A stretch of DNA of 64,000 nt, from NCBI RefSeq assembly GCF_028473665.1, contig NZ_CP098774.1:4149501-4213500 (forward strand), written 5' to 3'. Both the position numbers and the translations under genes were made by a program. Every line of letters starts with the position of its first letter. Within the stretch, counting starts at the first letter, position 1. This document shows positions 25,393 through 33,904 of this stretch, one piece after another. This DNA comes from Sphingomonas sp. QA11 (GTDB lineage Bacteria; Pseudomonadota; Alphaproteobacteria; Sphingomonadales; Sphingomonadaceae). A model generated the notes under the pieces. That model was not told the DNA's origin and did not search any database. It was given only the letters and a program-made list of their open reading frames with translations.

Positions 25393-25728
25393 TCAGGCTT
25401 GTGGAGGGCGCAGCGCGGGGTCGACGGTTGCCGCAGGCAGGAGATAGCTCTTGCCCGGAGATGGAAGAGCCTGGGACGCGAGGCTCACGACCGGCCCGTC
25501 ATTGTCGGATTGCGGGGCCACCTGGTGGCCGTGGCAGGCGCCATGATGGTGGGGATAGCCGTTGTCGCTGTCCGCCGGCACCTGGTCGCCATCGCCGTCG
25601 ACATGGCCCAGAATCTGGGTCGAGCTCGAGTCCATGCACGCAAGGTCTTCATTGGCGTGCACCATCGATGCCGCAAAGAGCGACATTGTCATCATGCAGA
25701 GTACAAGAAGGGTCCACACTGCGCGCAT
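25393..25728 (-). CDS. small exported His-rich protein ahead of czcCBA
   Basis: 111 residues: signal peptide (about 1-25, ending MVHA), then an acidic, histidine- and cysteine-containing segment (DNGYPHHHGACHGHQVAP) and a plain C-terminus. The HHH-x2-C-x-H-x-H cluster is a likely soft/borderline metal site, so it may be a periplasmic metal buffer or sensor for the efflux operon; that is inference from composition and position. I do not recognise a named family. It is the promoter-proximal gene of the minus-strand metal cluster; the ATG at 25728 follows a GC-poorer leader with no clear regulator gene nearby. Confidence 0.7.
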   Translation of the reverse strand: MRAVWTLLVLCMMTMSLFAASMVHANEDLACMDSSSTQILGHVDGDGDQVPADSDNGYPHHHGACHGHQVAPQSDNDGPVVSLASQALPSPGKSYLLPAATVDPALRPPQA

Positions 25729-25912
25729 TGAGCGTTAGTTAGCAGCTATCCGGCTTTGATCCAAGCGCCGGCCATGAACCGCGAAGCACGTGAAAAAGGC
25801 CGGACAGAGGTGTGCGCGAATTCAAGCGATCCGCAAATACGTAATCAGCAGCAGATTTCTGCGGTTCTTCCTGCCCTCCCCGGTTCGAGGAGGTTCGCTA
25901 AAGATCGAAATC

Positions 25913-26005
25913 TGGCGGAGACGGAGGGATTCGAACCCTCGGTACGAGTAAACCCCGTACGGCGGTTTAGCAAACCGCTGGTTTCAGCCACTCACCCACG
26001 TCTCC
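25913..26005 (-). tRNA. tRNA-Ser (anticodon GCT)
   Basis: 93 nt including an encoded 3' CCA. The acceptor arm GGAGACG/CGTCTCC pairs fully; the anticodon arm is GCGGT-TTGCTAA-ACCGC with anticodon GCT; a long variable arm (CCGTACGGGGTTTACTCGTACCG region) is class II as expected for serine; the T arm GAGGG-TTCGAAT-CCCTC is complete. Confidence 0.97.
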
Positions 26006-26170
26006 GGCCTGGCGGCGAAGGGCGGCTATAGCGAGGGGTTTGGCTGCGATCAACCGGCCTCTCGCATGTCGTCCAGCCCGAATTCGACTCGGGTCGTCGC
26101 GCGGTTCATTGTGGGGCAAGCCGCAGACGGGCAACACCGATCCATTAAGCGCGCTGGGGGAGTATTACGG

Positions 26171-26992
26171 ATGCGCAAGACCCTTCTGATTCTGTTGCTG
26201 GTGGCGACCGCCATCGGCGTCGGTCCCGCGCCCTCGATTGCCCAGGTGCGTACAATCGATCCCAATGAGGCCATCGACAGCGACTTGCAGCGCCGCCAGA
26301 CTCCGCCGCCGCCCGCGCCGGAGCGGAACACGGCGGTGTCGCCCGACACCCAGCCACGGTACAATGACACACCGGTCGAATCGGGATCGCAGCAATATCC
26401 GCCCTATGACCCGAGCAACCCCAACACGCCCGCCCCCGGCTACCAGCCCGTGCCCCCGGCCCAGGGTGGTACCGCGCTGACCGAAGCCAATGCCGACGCG
26501 GCGCAAGGCTCGACATTCAGGCGCGAGGAACTGCTCAGCGCCGCGGAAGGCACCTTCGGCAAGGGCGCATCGGGCCTCGCTGGCATCCTGGAGCGGACTC
26601 TGAAGGAACAGGGCGAGCCCAACGCCTATATCTCCGGCCGCGAAGCCTCCGGTGCGCTGGTCGTCGGGTTGCGGTACGGCAGCGGCACGATGTTCCATAA
26701 GATCGAGGGGCAGATGCCGATCTACTGGACCGGGCCGTCAGTCGGCTTCGATCTGGGCGGCGACGCGAACAAGGTATTCGTGCTGGTCTACAATCTCCAC
26801 GATTCGGAGGAACTGTTCCGGCGTTTCCCGGCGGGCGAAGGCCGGCTCTATTTCGTCGGCGGTTTCGCCGCGACTTATCTTCGCCGTGGCAATATCGTGG
26901 TGATCCCGATCCGCCTCGGGGTCGGCTGGCGGCAGGGCGTGAACGTCGGTTACATGAAGTTCAGCCACAAATCGAAATGGCTGCCCTTCTGA
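26171..26992 (+). CDS. eipA: DUF1134 / EipA-family envelope integrity protein
   Basis: Periplasmic protein of the alphaproteobacterial DUF1134 family; the Brucella and Caulobacter member EipA is needed for envelope integrity. 273 residues: signal peptide (1-24), a long Pro/Gln-rich, disordered stretch (about 30-110), then the DUF1134 barrel: FGKGASGLAGILERTLKEQG, PNAYISGREASGALVVGLRYG, PIYWTGPSVGFDLGGDANKV and FVGGFAATYLRRGNIVVIPI. ATG 26171 follows GGGGGAG and begins the signal peptide; the open frame upstream is not used. The Pro-rich linker is longer than I would expect. Monocistronic. Confidence 0.88.
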   Translation: MRKTLLILLLVATAIGVGPAPSIAQVRTIDPNEAIDSDLQRRQTPPPPAPERNTAVSPDTQPRYNDTPVESGSQQYPPYDPSNPNTPAPGYQPVPPAQGGTALTEANADAAQGSTFRREELLSAAEGTFGKGASGLAGILERTLKEQGEPNAYISGREASGALVVGLRYGSGTMFHKIEGQMPIYWTGPSVGFDLGGDANKVFVLVYNLHDSEELFRRFPAGEGRLYFVGGFAATYLRRGNIVVIPIRLGVGWRQGVNVGYMKFSHKSKWLPF

Positions 26993-27001
26993 GCGCTGCT
27001 G

Positions 27002-27406
27002 TCACTGCGCGAAATTGCGCATCATGAAATAGAGGCGGTTCACGTGCTTCGAGAAATCGAAGCTCGTGTCCTCCATCAACAGGCCGATCGCGCGGGAAAC
27101 TCGCGACGATTCACCGCTATAGGCTAGCGACCAGCCGGCAAAATCCCGCCTGGCCCGGCCGCCGAGATCAACCAGCCTGATGTCGCGGTGGCGCTGGTCG
27201 CGCTGGATGCTGGCCATCAACTGAGCCAGATGCGCCTCGGGGCCTTCGAGGATCTGCGCAAAGCTGCCCGGCGTCGCGACGAGCGCGCCCGTCACGTCGA
27301 GCGAGGCGTTGCGCGGCCGGGAAATGGCGACGATGTCCTGCACGTGCATCGCGCCGTCATCGGCGCCATGGCAACGCGTGCTGACATACAGCAGCGACTG
27401 ATCCAT
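27002..27406 (-). CDS. BLUF-domain blue-light sensor protein
   Basis: Single-domain flavin photoreceptor, 134 residues. Flavin-site residues: Y7 (LLYVST), N33 (RNASLDVTGAL), Q51 in FAQILEGPE, and W92 in FAGWSLAY; the usual WSM methionine is Leu94. A C-terminal helical pair (to residue 134) is the usual cap of short BLUF proteins. No output domain is fused, so it must act by protein-protein contact. It starts 4 nt after the dihydroorotase stop and so is the distal gene of that transcript. Confidence 0.9.
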   Translation of the reverse strand: MDQSLLYVSTRCHGADDGAMHVQDIVAISRPRNASLDVTGALVATPGSFAQILEGPEAHLAQLMASIQRDQRHRDIRLVDLGGRARRDFAGWSLAYSGESSRVSRAIGLLMEDTSFDFSKHVNRLYFMMRNFAQ

Positions 27407-27410
27407 CCGG

Positions 27411-28739
27411 TCAGCCGAATTCCACCGCCTCGAAGCGAATCGGTTCGCCTCGCGCCGCGCTCGCCAGCGTACCGTCCCACATCACTCGTTGGCCGCGCAC
27501 GACCGTGCCGATCGGCCGGCCGGTCAGCGTCATGCCGGTGAAAGGGGACCAGCCGCTGCGCGAGGCGAGCCAGCTCTCCTCAATGGTCCAGCGCGCCTTC
27601 AGGTCGACGATGCTGAAATCGGCATCATAGCCGATCGCGATCCGGCCCTTGCCGACGATGCCGAACACGCGCTGCGGCCCGGCGCTGGTCAGGTCAATCA
27701 CCCGGGCGAGCGTCGTGCGCCCTTCGGCGACATGGTTGAGCATCAGTGGCAGCATCGTCTGCACGCCGGGCATGCCACTGGGGCTATCGGGATAGGGCTT
27801 GCCCTTTTCCTCCAGCGTATGCGGCGCATGATCCGATCCGAGGATATCGGGCACTCCCTGTTGCAGCCAGTGCCACAGCCCGTCGCGATGCGTGCCCGAC
27901 CGGATCGGCGGGTTCATCTGCGCGAGGGTGCCGAGCCGGGGATAGGCCTCCTCGCCGGCCAGGGTGAGATGCTGCGGCGTCACCTCGCAGGTGGCGATGT
28001 CCTTGTGCCGGCCGAGCAGTTCGAGCTCAGCCGGTGTGGTCACATGCAGCACATGGATACGGCGGCCACTGTCGCGCGCCAGCTTCAGGATACGCTTCGT
28101 CGCGAGCAGCGCGCTCTCGTCGTCGCGCCACACCGGGTGGGAAGAAGGGTCGCCCGGAACGCGTTCGTCGGCGCGCGCGTTCATCCGCGCCTCGTCCTCG
28201 GCATGAATCGCGACGCGGCGATGGCCCGAGGCGAGCACTTCGGCCAGCGAAGAATCTTCGGCGACGAGCAGGTCCCCAGTCGAGGCGCCCATGAAGATCT
28301 TGACCCCGGCAGTGCCCGGCAGGCGCTCAAGCTCGGCCAGCGCAGCCGCATTGTGGTTGGTCGCGCCGACATAGAAGGCATGGTCGCACCACATGCGATG
28401 GTGCGCGCGGGTGAGCTTGTCCTGGATCGCCTCCGCGCTGTCGGTGTTGGGCTTCGTATTCGGCATCTCGAACACCGCGGTCACGCCGCCGAGCACCGCC
28501 GCACGACTGCCGCTTTCGAGATCCTCCTTGTGGACCAGCCCCGGCTCGCGAAAATGGACCTGGGTATCGATTACCCCGGGCAGGATATCGAGCCCGGTAC
28601 AGTCGATCGTCTCACCGGCATCGCCTGCCGCGCCGATGGCGACGATCCGGCCACCCAGTACCCCGATATCGGCGCGCACTGGGCCGGCTGGGGTGTGGAC
28701 GGTCCCGCCCGTCAGCTTCAGGTCATATGTCGCTGTCAC
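27411..28739 (-). CDS. pyrC: dihydroorotase
   Basis: Zinc amidohydrolase closing carbamoyl-aspartate to dihydroorotate. 442 residues: N-terminal composite domain, VIDTQVHFREPG (55-66), the carboxylated-lysine strand GVKIFMGAS, histidine strands HAED and HVLHVTT, and the catalytic Asp in ILGSDHAPHTLEEKG. In the metal motif normally D-x-H-x-H-x-R the first His is Gln60 (DTQVHFR), so one metal may be absent or differently bound; I recall the same Gln in other alphaproteobacterial PyrC. Start is GTG 28739 with GGAG 6 nt upstream; ORF upstream overlaps the divergent ygfZ. Cotranscribed with the BLUF gene. Confidence 0.92.
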   Translation of the reverse strand: MTATYDLKLTGGTVHTPAGPVRADIGVLGGRIVAIGAAGDAGETIDCTGLDILPGVIDTQVHFREPGLVHKEDLESGSRAAVLGGVTAVFEMPNTKPNTDSAEAIQDKLTRAHHRMWCDHAFYVGATNHNAAALAELERLPGTAGVKIFMGASTGDLLVAEDSSLAEVLASGHRRVAIHAEDEARMNARADERVPGDPSSHPVWRDDESALLATKRILKLARDSGRRIHVLHVTTPAELELLGRHKDIATCEVTPQHLTLAGEEAYPRLGTLAQMNPPIRSGTHRDGLWHWLQQGVPDILGSDHAPHTLEEKGKPYPDSPSGMPGVQTMLPLMLNHVAEGRTTLARVIDLTSAGPQRVFGIVGKGRIAIGYDADFSIVDLKARWTIEESWLASRSGWSPFTGMTLTGRPIGTVVRGQRVMWDGTLASAARGEPIRFEAVEFG

Positions 28740-28789
28740 GATCTTCTCCGGCTCTTCCGCTTGCCCGGCGGACCTCCTACCTGTTCGCC

Positions 28790-29518
28790 ATGAGCGAAAC
28801 CACCCCGCATGCCACAATGCTCGCCGATCGCGCGCTGATCCGTATCGCCGGCGAGGATGTCCGCAGCTTCCTGCAAGGCTTGGTGACTCAGGACGTCGCG
28901 ACGCTTGAAGCATCGGCGCCGCGCTGGTCGGCCCTGCTGACGGCGCAAGGCAAGGCGCTGTTCGATTTTCTGCTCTGGGCCGACGACGACTCAGTCCTGG
29001 TCGATTGCGAGGCCGAGGCCGCCGACGCGCTCGCCCGGCGCCTGATGATCTATCGCCTGCGCCGCCCGATCACGATCGAGCGCGTTGCCGGTGCGGTGCA
29101 CTGGTCGATCGACGGCGACCGCGGCATAGCCGACCCACGCCTTGCCGAACTCGGCCGGCGCTGGCTCGGCGCGCCCGGCGAGGCCGCGACCGGATGGACA
29201 GCGCATCGCCTGTCGCTCGGTGTTACAGAGGGCCTTGCCGAGCTTGGATCGGACAAGACCCTGTGGCTCGAAGCCAATGCCCGCGAGTTGAACGGCGTGA
29301 GCTTCACGAAGGGCTGTTATGTCGGCCAGGAGAACACCGCGCGGATGCATCACCGCGCCAAGGTCAATCGCCGTCTGGTGGTCGCGCCGATCGCCGAACC
29401 CGGCGACCGCACGCGGACGGCCTACCCCGATCTCGGGTTGATGGTAGAGTTGCGGCGAATCGAGGCACTGGGTGACGCGATCACGCCGCCCTGGTTGCGG
29501 ACGGCGCTGCTTTCATAA
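28790..29518 (+). CDS. ygfZ: YgfZ/GcvT-family folate-binding protein
   Basis: Folate-binding protein of the YgfZ (IBA57-like) group, which supports Fe-S cluster assembly/repair and tRNA modification. 242 residues with the N-terminal RSFLQGLVTQDVATLEA segment, SALLTAQGKALFDF, and the diagnostic FTKGCYVGQENTARMHHRA near 170-188 with the conserved Cys. Length is somewhat short of the E. coli protein, as usual in alphaproteobacteria. ATG 28790 chosen; another ATG at 28817 would also be possible. Divergent from pyrC with a 50-nt shared promoter gap. Confidence 0.9.
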   Translation: MSETTPHATMLADRALIRIAGEDVRSFLQGLVTQDVATLEASAPRWSALLTAQGKALFDFLLWADDDSVLVDCEAEAADALARRLMIYRLRRPITIERVAGAVHWSIDGDRGIADPRLAELGRRWLGAPGEAATGWTAHRLSLGVTEGLAELGSDKTLWLEANARELNGVSFTKGCYVGQENTARMHHRAKVNRRLVVAPIAEPGDRTRTAYPDLGLMVELRRIEALGDAITPPWLRTALLS

Positions 29519-29590
29519 ACCAGTCCCGGCGCGGAAACTGGAGCAAGCAGATTTCGCGCTGCCGTTGCCTGATTGCCAGAGAGGAACCCG

Positions 29591-30112
29591 ATGACCTTTT
29601 CGCTTCACGCCGCCACCATTCCTTCCCAGCTACAGATGCTCGGCGCCTTGGCTGGCCTGATCGGCAAGGCCGAAGCTTTTTGCACCGAACGGGGCCTCGC
29701 CCCCGACGACATCATCCAGGCGCGCCTCGCCGAGGATATGCTGCCTTTCGCCTATCAAGTGAAATCGACCGCGGTGCATTCCCTCGGTGCGATCGAAGGC
29801 GTTCGCCGGGGCAGCTTCTCGCCCGACCTGTCGACGCCACCGGGAGACTTTGCGGGGCTCACCGCACGGATTTCGGAAACGATCGCTGCGTTGCGCGCGA
29901 TCGACCCCGTCGAGGTCGACGGTTTTATCGGCCGCGACATGCGCTTCTCTGCTGGCGAGCGCCAGATCGACTTCGCCGCTGAGGAGTTCCTGCTCTCCTT
30001 CTCGCAGCCCAATTTCTATTTTCACACCGCGACGGCATACGACATCCTGCGCTGGAAGGGCGTGCCCCTCGCCAAGCGCGATTTCATGGGCAGGCCGCGC
30101 ACAAAGGCATGA
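29591..30112 (+). CDS. DUF1993 family protein
   Basis: 173-residue cytosolic protein of the DUF1993 (DinB-like four-helix) group, no known function. Seen: MTFSLHAATIPSQLQMLGALAGLIGKA, RLAEDMLPFAYQVKSTAVHS, GFIGRDMRFSAGERQIDF and SFSQPNFYFHTATAYDILRWKGVPL, which is the best-conserved end of the family. ATG 29591 follows GAGAGGAACCC. Free-standing. Confidence 0.87.
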   Translation: MTFSLHAATIPSQLQMLGALAGLIGKAEAFCTERGLAPDDIIQARLAEDMLPFAYQVKSTAVHSLGAIEGVRRGSFSPDLSTPPGDFAGLTARISETIAALRAIDPVEVDGFIGRDMRFSAGERQIDFAAEEFLLSFSQPNFYFHTATAYDILRWKGVPLAKRDFMGRPRTKA

Positions 30113-30151
30113 TCCGGCGCCGGTGATTGGCCCCCCGGACGGGGGAAAAGA

Positions 30152-31453
30152 CTATCGCCCGATCGAGCTGTAGGCGAAGCCGGCCCTCTCCACCTCGGCC
30201 GGACGATAGACGTTGCGCAGATCGACCATCACCTTGCCGTTCATGGTGGTAGCCAGGCGGCCAAGGTCGAGCGCGCGATAGATATCCCATTCAGTCACGA
30301 TCACGACCGCGTCGGCGCCTGCTGCTGCCTCATAGGCATCACCGCAATAGGTCACGGAAGGCATCATCGCCTTTGCGATATCCATGCCTTCGGGATCATG
30401 CGCGCGAACCGTCGCGCCGGCATCGAGCAGGCTCTGCACGATCGCCAGGCTCGGCGCGTCGCGCATGTCGTCGGTGTTTGGCTTGAAGGTCAGGCCGAGG
30501 ATTGCGACCGTCTTCCCCTTACCCTCGCCACCCAGCGCCTTGATCACCTTGCGGCCCATGGCGCGCTTGCGGTTGTCGTTGACCTGGACCACCGCCTCCA
30601 CGATGCGCACCGGCGTTTCGTAATCCTCTGACGTCTTGAGCAGTGCCAGCGTATCCTTGGGGAAGCACGAGCCGCCATAGCCCGGGCCGGCGTGGAGGAA
30701 TTTCGAACCAATCCGGTTGTCGAGGCCGATGCCGCGCGACACGTCCTGGACGTTCGCGCCGACAGCCTCACACAGATCGGCGATCTCGTTGATGAAAGTG
30801 ATCTTCGTCGCGAGGAATGCGTTCGCCGCATATTTGATCAGTTCGGACGTACGACGGCCGGTGAACAGGATCGGGCTCTCGTTGAGATAGAGCGGGCGAT
30901 AGATGTCACGCATCACCTGCTGCGCGCGCGCGTCCTCGGTGCCGACGACGATTCGGTCGGGCCGCTTGAAATCGCCGATCGCTGCGCCTTCGCGCAGGAA
31001 TTCGGGATTGGAGACCACAGCGATCTCATAGTCGCCGGCCGCTTCCTTCATGATCTCCTCGACCTTGTCGCCGGTGCCGACGGGTACGGTCGATTTGGTG
31101 ACGATCACGATCGGGCCGTCGATCGCTGCTGCGATCTCGCGCGATGCCTCGAACACATAGGTCAGGTCGGCGTGACCATCGCCGCGTCGCGACGGCGTGC
31201 CGACAGCGATGAACACGGCGTCGGCGCCGGAAACGGCCGACTTCAGATCTGTGGTGAAGCTCAGCCGGCCGGCGGCGACATTGGTCGCCACCAGCGTATC
31301 GAGCCCGGGCTCGAAGATCGGCATCTTGCCGGCCTCAAGCGCGGCGATCTTGTTCGCGTCCTTGTCGACGCAGATCACGTCGTGGCCGAAATCCGAGAAG
31401 CAGGCGCCCGATACCAGACCAACATAGCCCGAACCGATCATCGTTATCCGCAT
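30152..31453 (-). CDS. ugd: UDP-glucose 6-dehydrogenase
   Basis: Oxidises UDP-glucose twice with NAD+ to UDP-glucuronate, a precursor for exopolysaccharide and for glucuronosyl sphingolipids. 433 residues: NAD Rossmann motif MIGSGYVGLVSGACFSDFGH, TKSTVPVGTGDKV, NPEFLREGAAIGDFKRPDR, GPGYGGSCFPKDTLAL with the catalytic Cys, and C-terminal LGLTFKPNTDDMRDAPSLAI. Length and all motifs are standard. Transcribed alone; ompA lies 284 nt upstream of its start and has its own terminator between. Confidence 0.97.
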   Translation of the reverse strand: MRITMIGSGYVGLVSGACFSDFGHDVICVDKDANKIAALEAGKMPIFEPGLDTLVATNVAAGRLSFTTDLKSAVSGADAVFIAVGTPSRRGDGHADLTYVFEASREIAAAIDGPIVIVTKSTVPVGTGDKVEEIMKEAAGDYEIAVVSNPEFLREGAAIGDFKRPDRIVVGTEDARAQQVMRDIYRPLYLNESPILFTGRRTSELIKYAANAFLATKITFINEIADLCEAVGANVQDVSRGIGLDNRIGSKFLHAGPGYGGSCFPKDTLALLKTSEDYETPVRIVEAVVQVNDNRKRAMGRKVIKALGGEGKGKTVAILGLTFKPNTDDMRDAPSLAIVQSLLDAGATVRAHDPEGMDIAKAMMPSVTYCGDAYEAAAGADAVVIVTEWDIYRALDLGRLATTMNGKVMVDLRNVYRPAEVERAGFAYSSIGR

Positions 31454-31671
31454 GCCTGGTACCCTGTTTCATATGTGGATGGCGCCGCTGCCGGCCCGCG
31501 TCCTCTAGCCTACCAAAGGGCGATTGCCACCCCTGACGGCGCAGACGGCAGGACAAACACGGTCAGGCCAAAGAAATTGTCGGCGCATCGCCAGTGCGCC
31601 GAGCGGCAATCAGCCGACATCAAGCGAATTAATGTCGGATCGGCCATTGATTGCTGTCGTCATGCTGCTCG

Positions 31672-31708
31672 CACAAACGAAAAGGGAGACCGGCGACGCC
31701 GATCTCCC
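31672..31708 (-). terminator. Rho-independent terminator of ompA
   Basis: On the minus strand an 11-bp stem (31698-31708 with 31684-31694, one G-U pair) with a 3-nt loop is followed by TTTTCGTTTGT. It lies 28 nt after the ompA stop. Confidence 0.85.
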
Positions 31709-31736
31709 CTCGTTTCTTCGAACTCAAACTCCGGAC

Positions 31737-32867
31737 TTAGTTGCCCGAACCAGGTCCGTAGGTAACTTCCACGCGGCGGTTCTGAACCTCGCGAACACCG
31801 TCGGCGGTCTGGACGCGCGGACGGCTTTCGCCGAACGCTTCCGTCGAGATCACACCCTCAGGGATCGAGTGCGCGGACATGTAAGCCTTCACCGAGTCAG
31901 CACGACGCTGCGAGAGGCCCACATTGTACTTGGGCGAACCCGAACGGTCGGCGTGACCGGCCAGCATGACCTGCGCATTGCCGCAGTTCTGGTACTGGGT
32001 GATCGCGTTGTCGAGGATCGACGACGCGTCCGGCGTGACGTCCGACTTATCCCATTCGAAGAACACGATGAACGGCCCAGGCGAGCAGACCGGGGGTGCC
32101 ACGACCGGAACCGGCTCCGGCGGAGGCGGCGGGGGAGGCGGCGGCGGGGGAGGCGGCGGAGGCGGCGGCGGTGCCGGCGGCTCGCCGAAGTTGTAGGTCA
32201 GACCGCCCAGGATGCTGTGCGACCGGTAACGACCGTCGAACGCGCGACCCGAAACGTCGACCAGCTTGAGGTTGGCGGCGTTGAAGAAGCGATACTTCAG
32301 CGTCGCATCGAGATGGCTGGTCAGCGGCGCGCGGATACCGGCTAGGCCCTGCCAAGCGAAGACGGTGTCCGAATCGTCGAGGAAGTTGCTGAGCGTGTTC
32401 AGGCCAACCTTGGTCTTCACGCGGGCGACACCGACACCACCGCCGATAAAGCCCTGGATGCCGTCATCTGGACCGAAATCGAGCAAGCCGTTCAGCATGA
32501 AGCTGAGTGCCGTCGTCCGACCGCCAGCATAGTTATAGGTGCCAGCCGGAGCGTTGATCGGCACGTTCTGGAGATTGCGGATCGGTGTGGTCGTGGTCGA
32601 AGAATAGGTATCGACCGTCGAGTTCTTGTAGCCGACTTCGGTTTCGACCCGGAACGCACCGAAATCGTAACCGATCACGCCGTCAACATCGTACCCGTAG
32701 TGGTGGTCGATCTTGGCAGCATCGGAAAGCGCGCCGATATCAAAATTCGAATCTTCGACGAGCAGCGCACCACCTTCAACACCCACATACCACGAATTGT
32801 CGCGGGCCAGGGCAGGTGAGGCGAGAGCGGTGGAGGCAAGCGCCATAGCAACGGCAAGCTTCCGCAT
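31737..32867 (-). CDS. ompA: OmpA-family outer-membrane protein with polyproline linker
   Basis: Major outer-membrane protein tethering the envelope to peptidoglycan. 376 residues: signal peptide ending SPALA (1-21); an eight-stranded barrel (about 22-225, alternating hydrophobic strands, starting WYVGVEGGALLVED); a linker with 18 consecutive prolines; and an OmpA C-terminal domain (FIVFFEWDKSDVTPDASSIL, LAGHADRSGSPKYNVGLSQRRA, GESRPRVQTADGVREVQNRRVEV) whose Asp/Arg pair binds diaminopimelate. A CSPG cysteine directly before the domain is odd. RBS AAAGGGGA is strong. Terminator 28 nt downstream. Confidence 0.94.
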   Translation of the reverse strand: MRKLAVAMALASTALASPALARDNSWYVGVEGGALLVEDSNFDIGALSDAAKIDHHYGYDVDGVIGYDFGAFRVETEVGYKNSTVDTYSSTTTTPIRNLQNVPINAPAGTYNYAGGRTTALSFMLNGLLDFGPDDGIQGFIGGGVGVARVKTKVGLNTLSNFLDDSDTVFAWQGLAGIRAPLTSHLDATLKYRFFNAANLKLVDVSGRAFDGRYRSHSILGGLTYNFGEPPAPPPPPPPPPPPPPPPPPPEPVPVVAPPVCSPGPFIVFFEWDKSDVTPDASSILDNAITQYQNCGNAQVMLAGHADRSGSPKYNVGLSQRRADSVKAYMSAHSIPEGVISTEAFGESRPRVQTADGVREVQNRRVEVTYGPGSGN

Positions 32868-33547
32868 AAAAATCCCCTTTCTCAGTTGTCACTCGGACAG
32901 CGCAAACTCCCTACCCAAAGGATGGTTTCCGCGCAAGCGAACAAATTCTGCGGCCTGTTGCCCAAGCGCAACAGCTTTGGTTCCTTCTTGCAGCATTGAA
33001 CAGCCCCTCGTCAGGCGCCTGGACAAAGATCGCGGCGATCGTCGGCGCGTGATGACGAGCCCCCACCCGTTCGCGCTGCACCGCAGCGATATCCCAATCT
33101 GGCTGGAGACCCGGGAGTGAGGCGGAGCGGCGTCCCCCGGCCCCGTCCGCACGATCTACCATCGGAAAGCACGCAATTGCGCAGATCGTTGGCCCCGCAC
33201 GGTCCGTACAATCCGACGATTCGAGCATGGTTTCGCAGCCGTCGACGCTCCTGGCGCTCGCTCTCGCAACGTCGTTGCGCAGCAGGCATCCGAGGGCGAC
33301 AAGTTCGACCAAACGACAATCGACTCTGAACTACGCACCGCTACGTAATGCGGCAGATGCGAAGAGAAAAATGAAGCCGTTGTGGGACAAATTTATGGGA
33401 CCACCGCGGCTACTGTGTCGATGGAGCGCCGGATTTTCCGGAAGTGGCTGTAATGTCCCACATGATTCGCGCGAACGAATCGTCGGACTGGCAGATCGTG
33501 AGATCGCTGGATCGGCCCCGATGCCGGGTCATTCCGGCGGGCCACCG
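32868..33547. other. 680-nt gap between ompA and cspA, no supported gene
   Basis: Several short open frames occur on both strands but none shows a recognisable domain, a signal peptide or a good ribosome site, so I call none. The part next to ompA must hold its promoter. The only structure I see is a perfect 9-bp inverted repeat, TGTGGGACA at 33381-33389 and TGTCCCACA at 33454-33462, in the AT-richer half. Confidence 0.6.
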
Positions 33548-33760
33548 TCATTCGGAACCGGCCGCCTGGATATTGGCAGCCTGCTTGCCCTTCGGCCCTT
33601 CGATCACCTCGAACGATACGCGCTGCCCTTCGGCGAGCGTCTTGAAACCGGGCATGTTGATGCCCGAGAAATGGACGAACAGATCCTCTCCGCCGTCATC
33701 CGGGGTCAGGAAGCCGAAACCCTTCGCGTCGTTGAACCATTTTACCGTTCCGGTCGCCAT
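33548..33760 (-). CDS. cspA: cold-shock protein (CspA family)
   Basis: Small single-strand nucleic-acid-binding OB-fold protein, RNA chaperone. 70 residues starting MATGTVKWFNDAKGFGFLTP with RNP-1-like KGFGFL and RNP-2-like DLFVHFSGI, ending in an alanine/glutamine-rich strand. The ORF extends upstream, but ATG 33760 gives the standard start and has GAGGAG 6 nt upstream. On the minus strand a TTGACT at 33812-33817 could be a -35; a -10 is unclear. Stands alone. Confidence 0.95.
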   Translation of the reverse strand: MATGTVKWFNDAKGFGFLTPDDGGEDLFVHFSGINMPGFKTLAEGQRVSFEVIEGPKGKQAANIQAAGSE

Positions 33761-33904
33761 GGCTTCTCTCCTCTTCGTCCGCGAGCCTATGCCAGGGCCG
33801 CCCCCCTTCCAAGTCAATTATGTTTCGGATGAGTAACAACTATCCCCGACGTGACAATAACGGCTGTCCAGGGTGAACCTTGGCGAACGGAGGAGTCCCC
33901 GACG

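Noticed and set aside
18706..26005. Metal-resistance genomic island integrated at the tRNA-Ser 3' end
   Set aside because: The czc cluster lies next to the tRNA 3' end, but I found no integrase and no second copy of the tRNA end at the far side within the window.
32889..33312. Open frames of 87-133 codons on the minus strand upstream of ompA
   Set aside because: They overlap each other in different frames, lack ribosome sites and show no recognisable motif.
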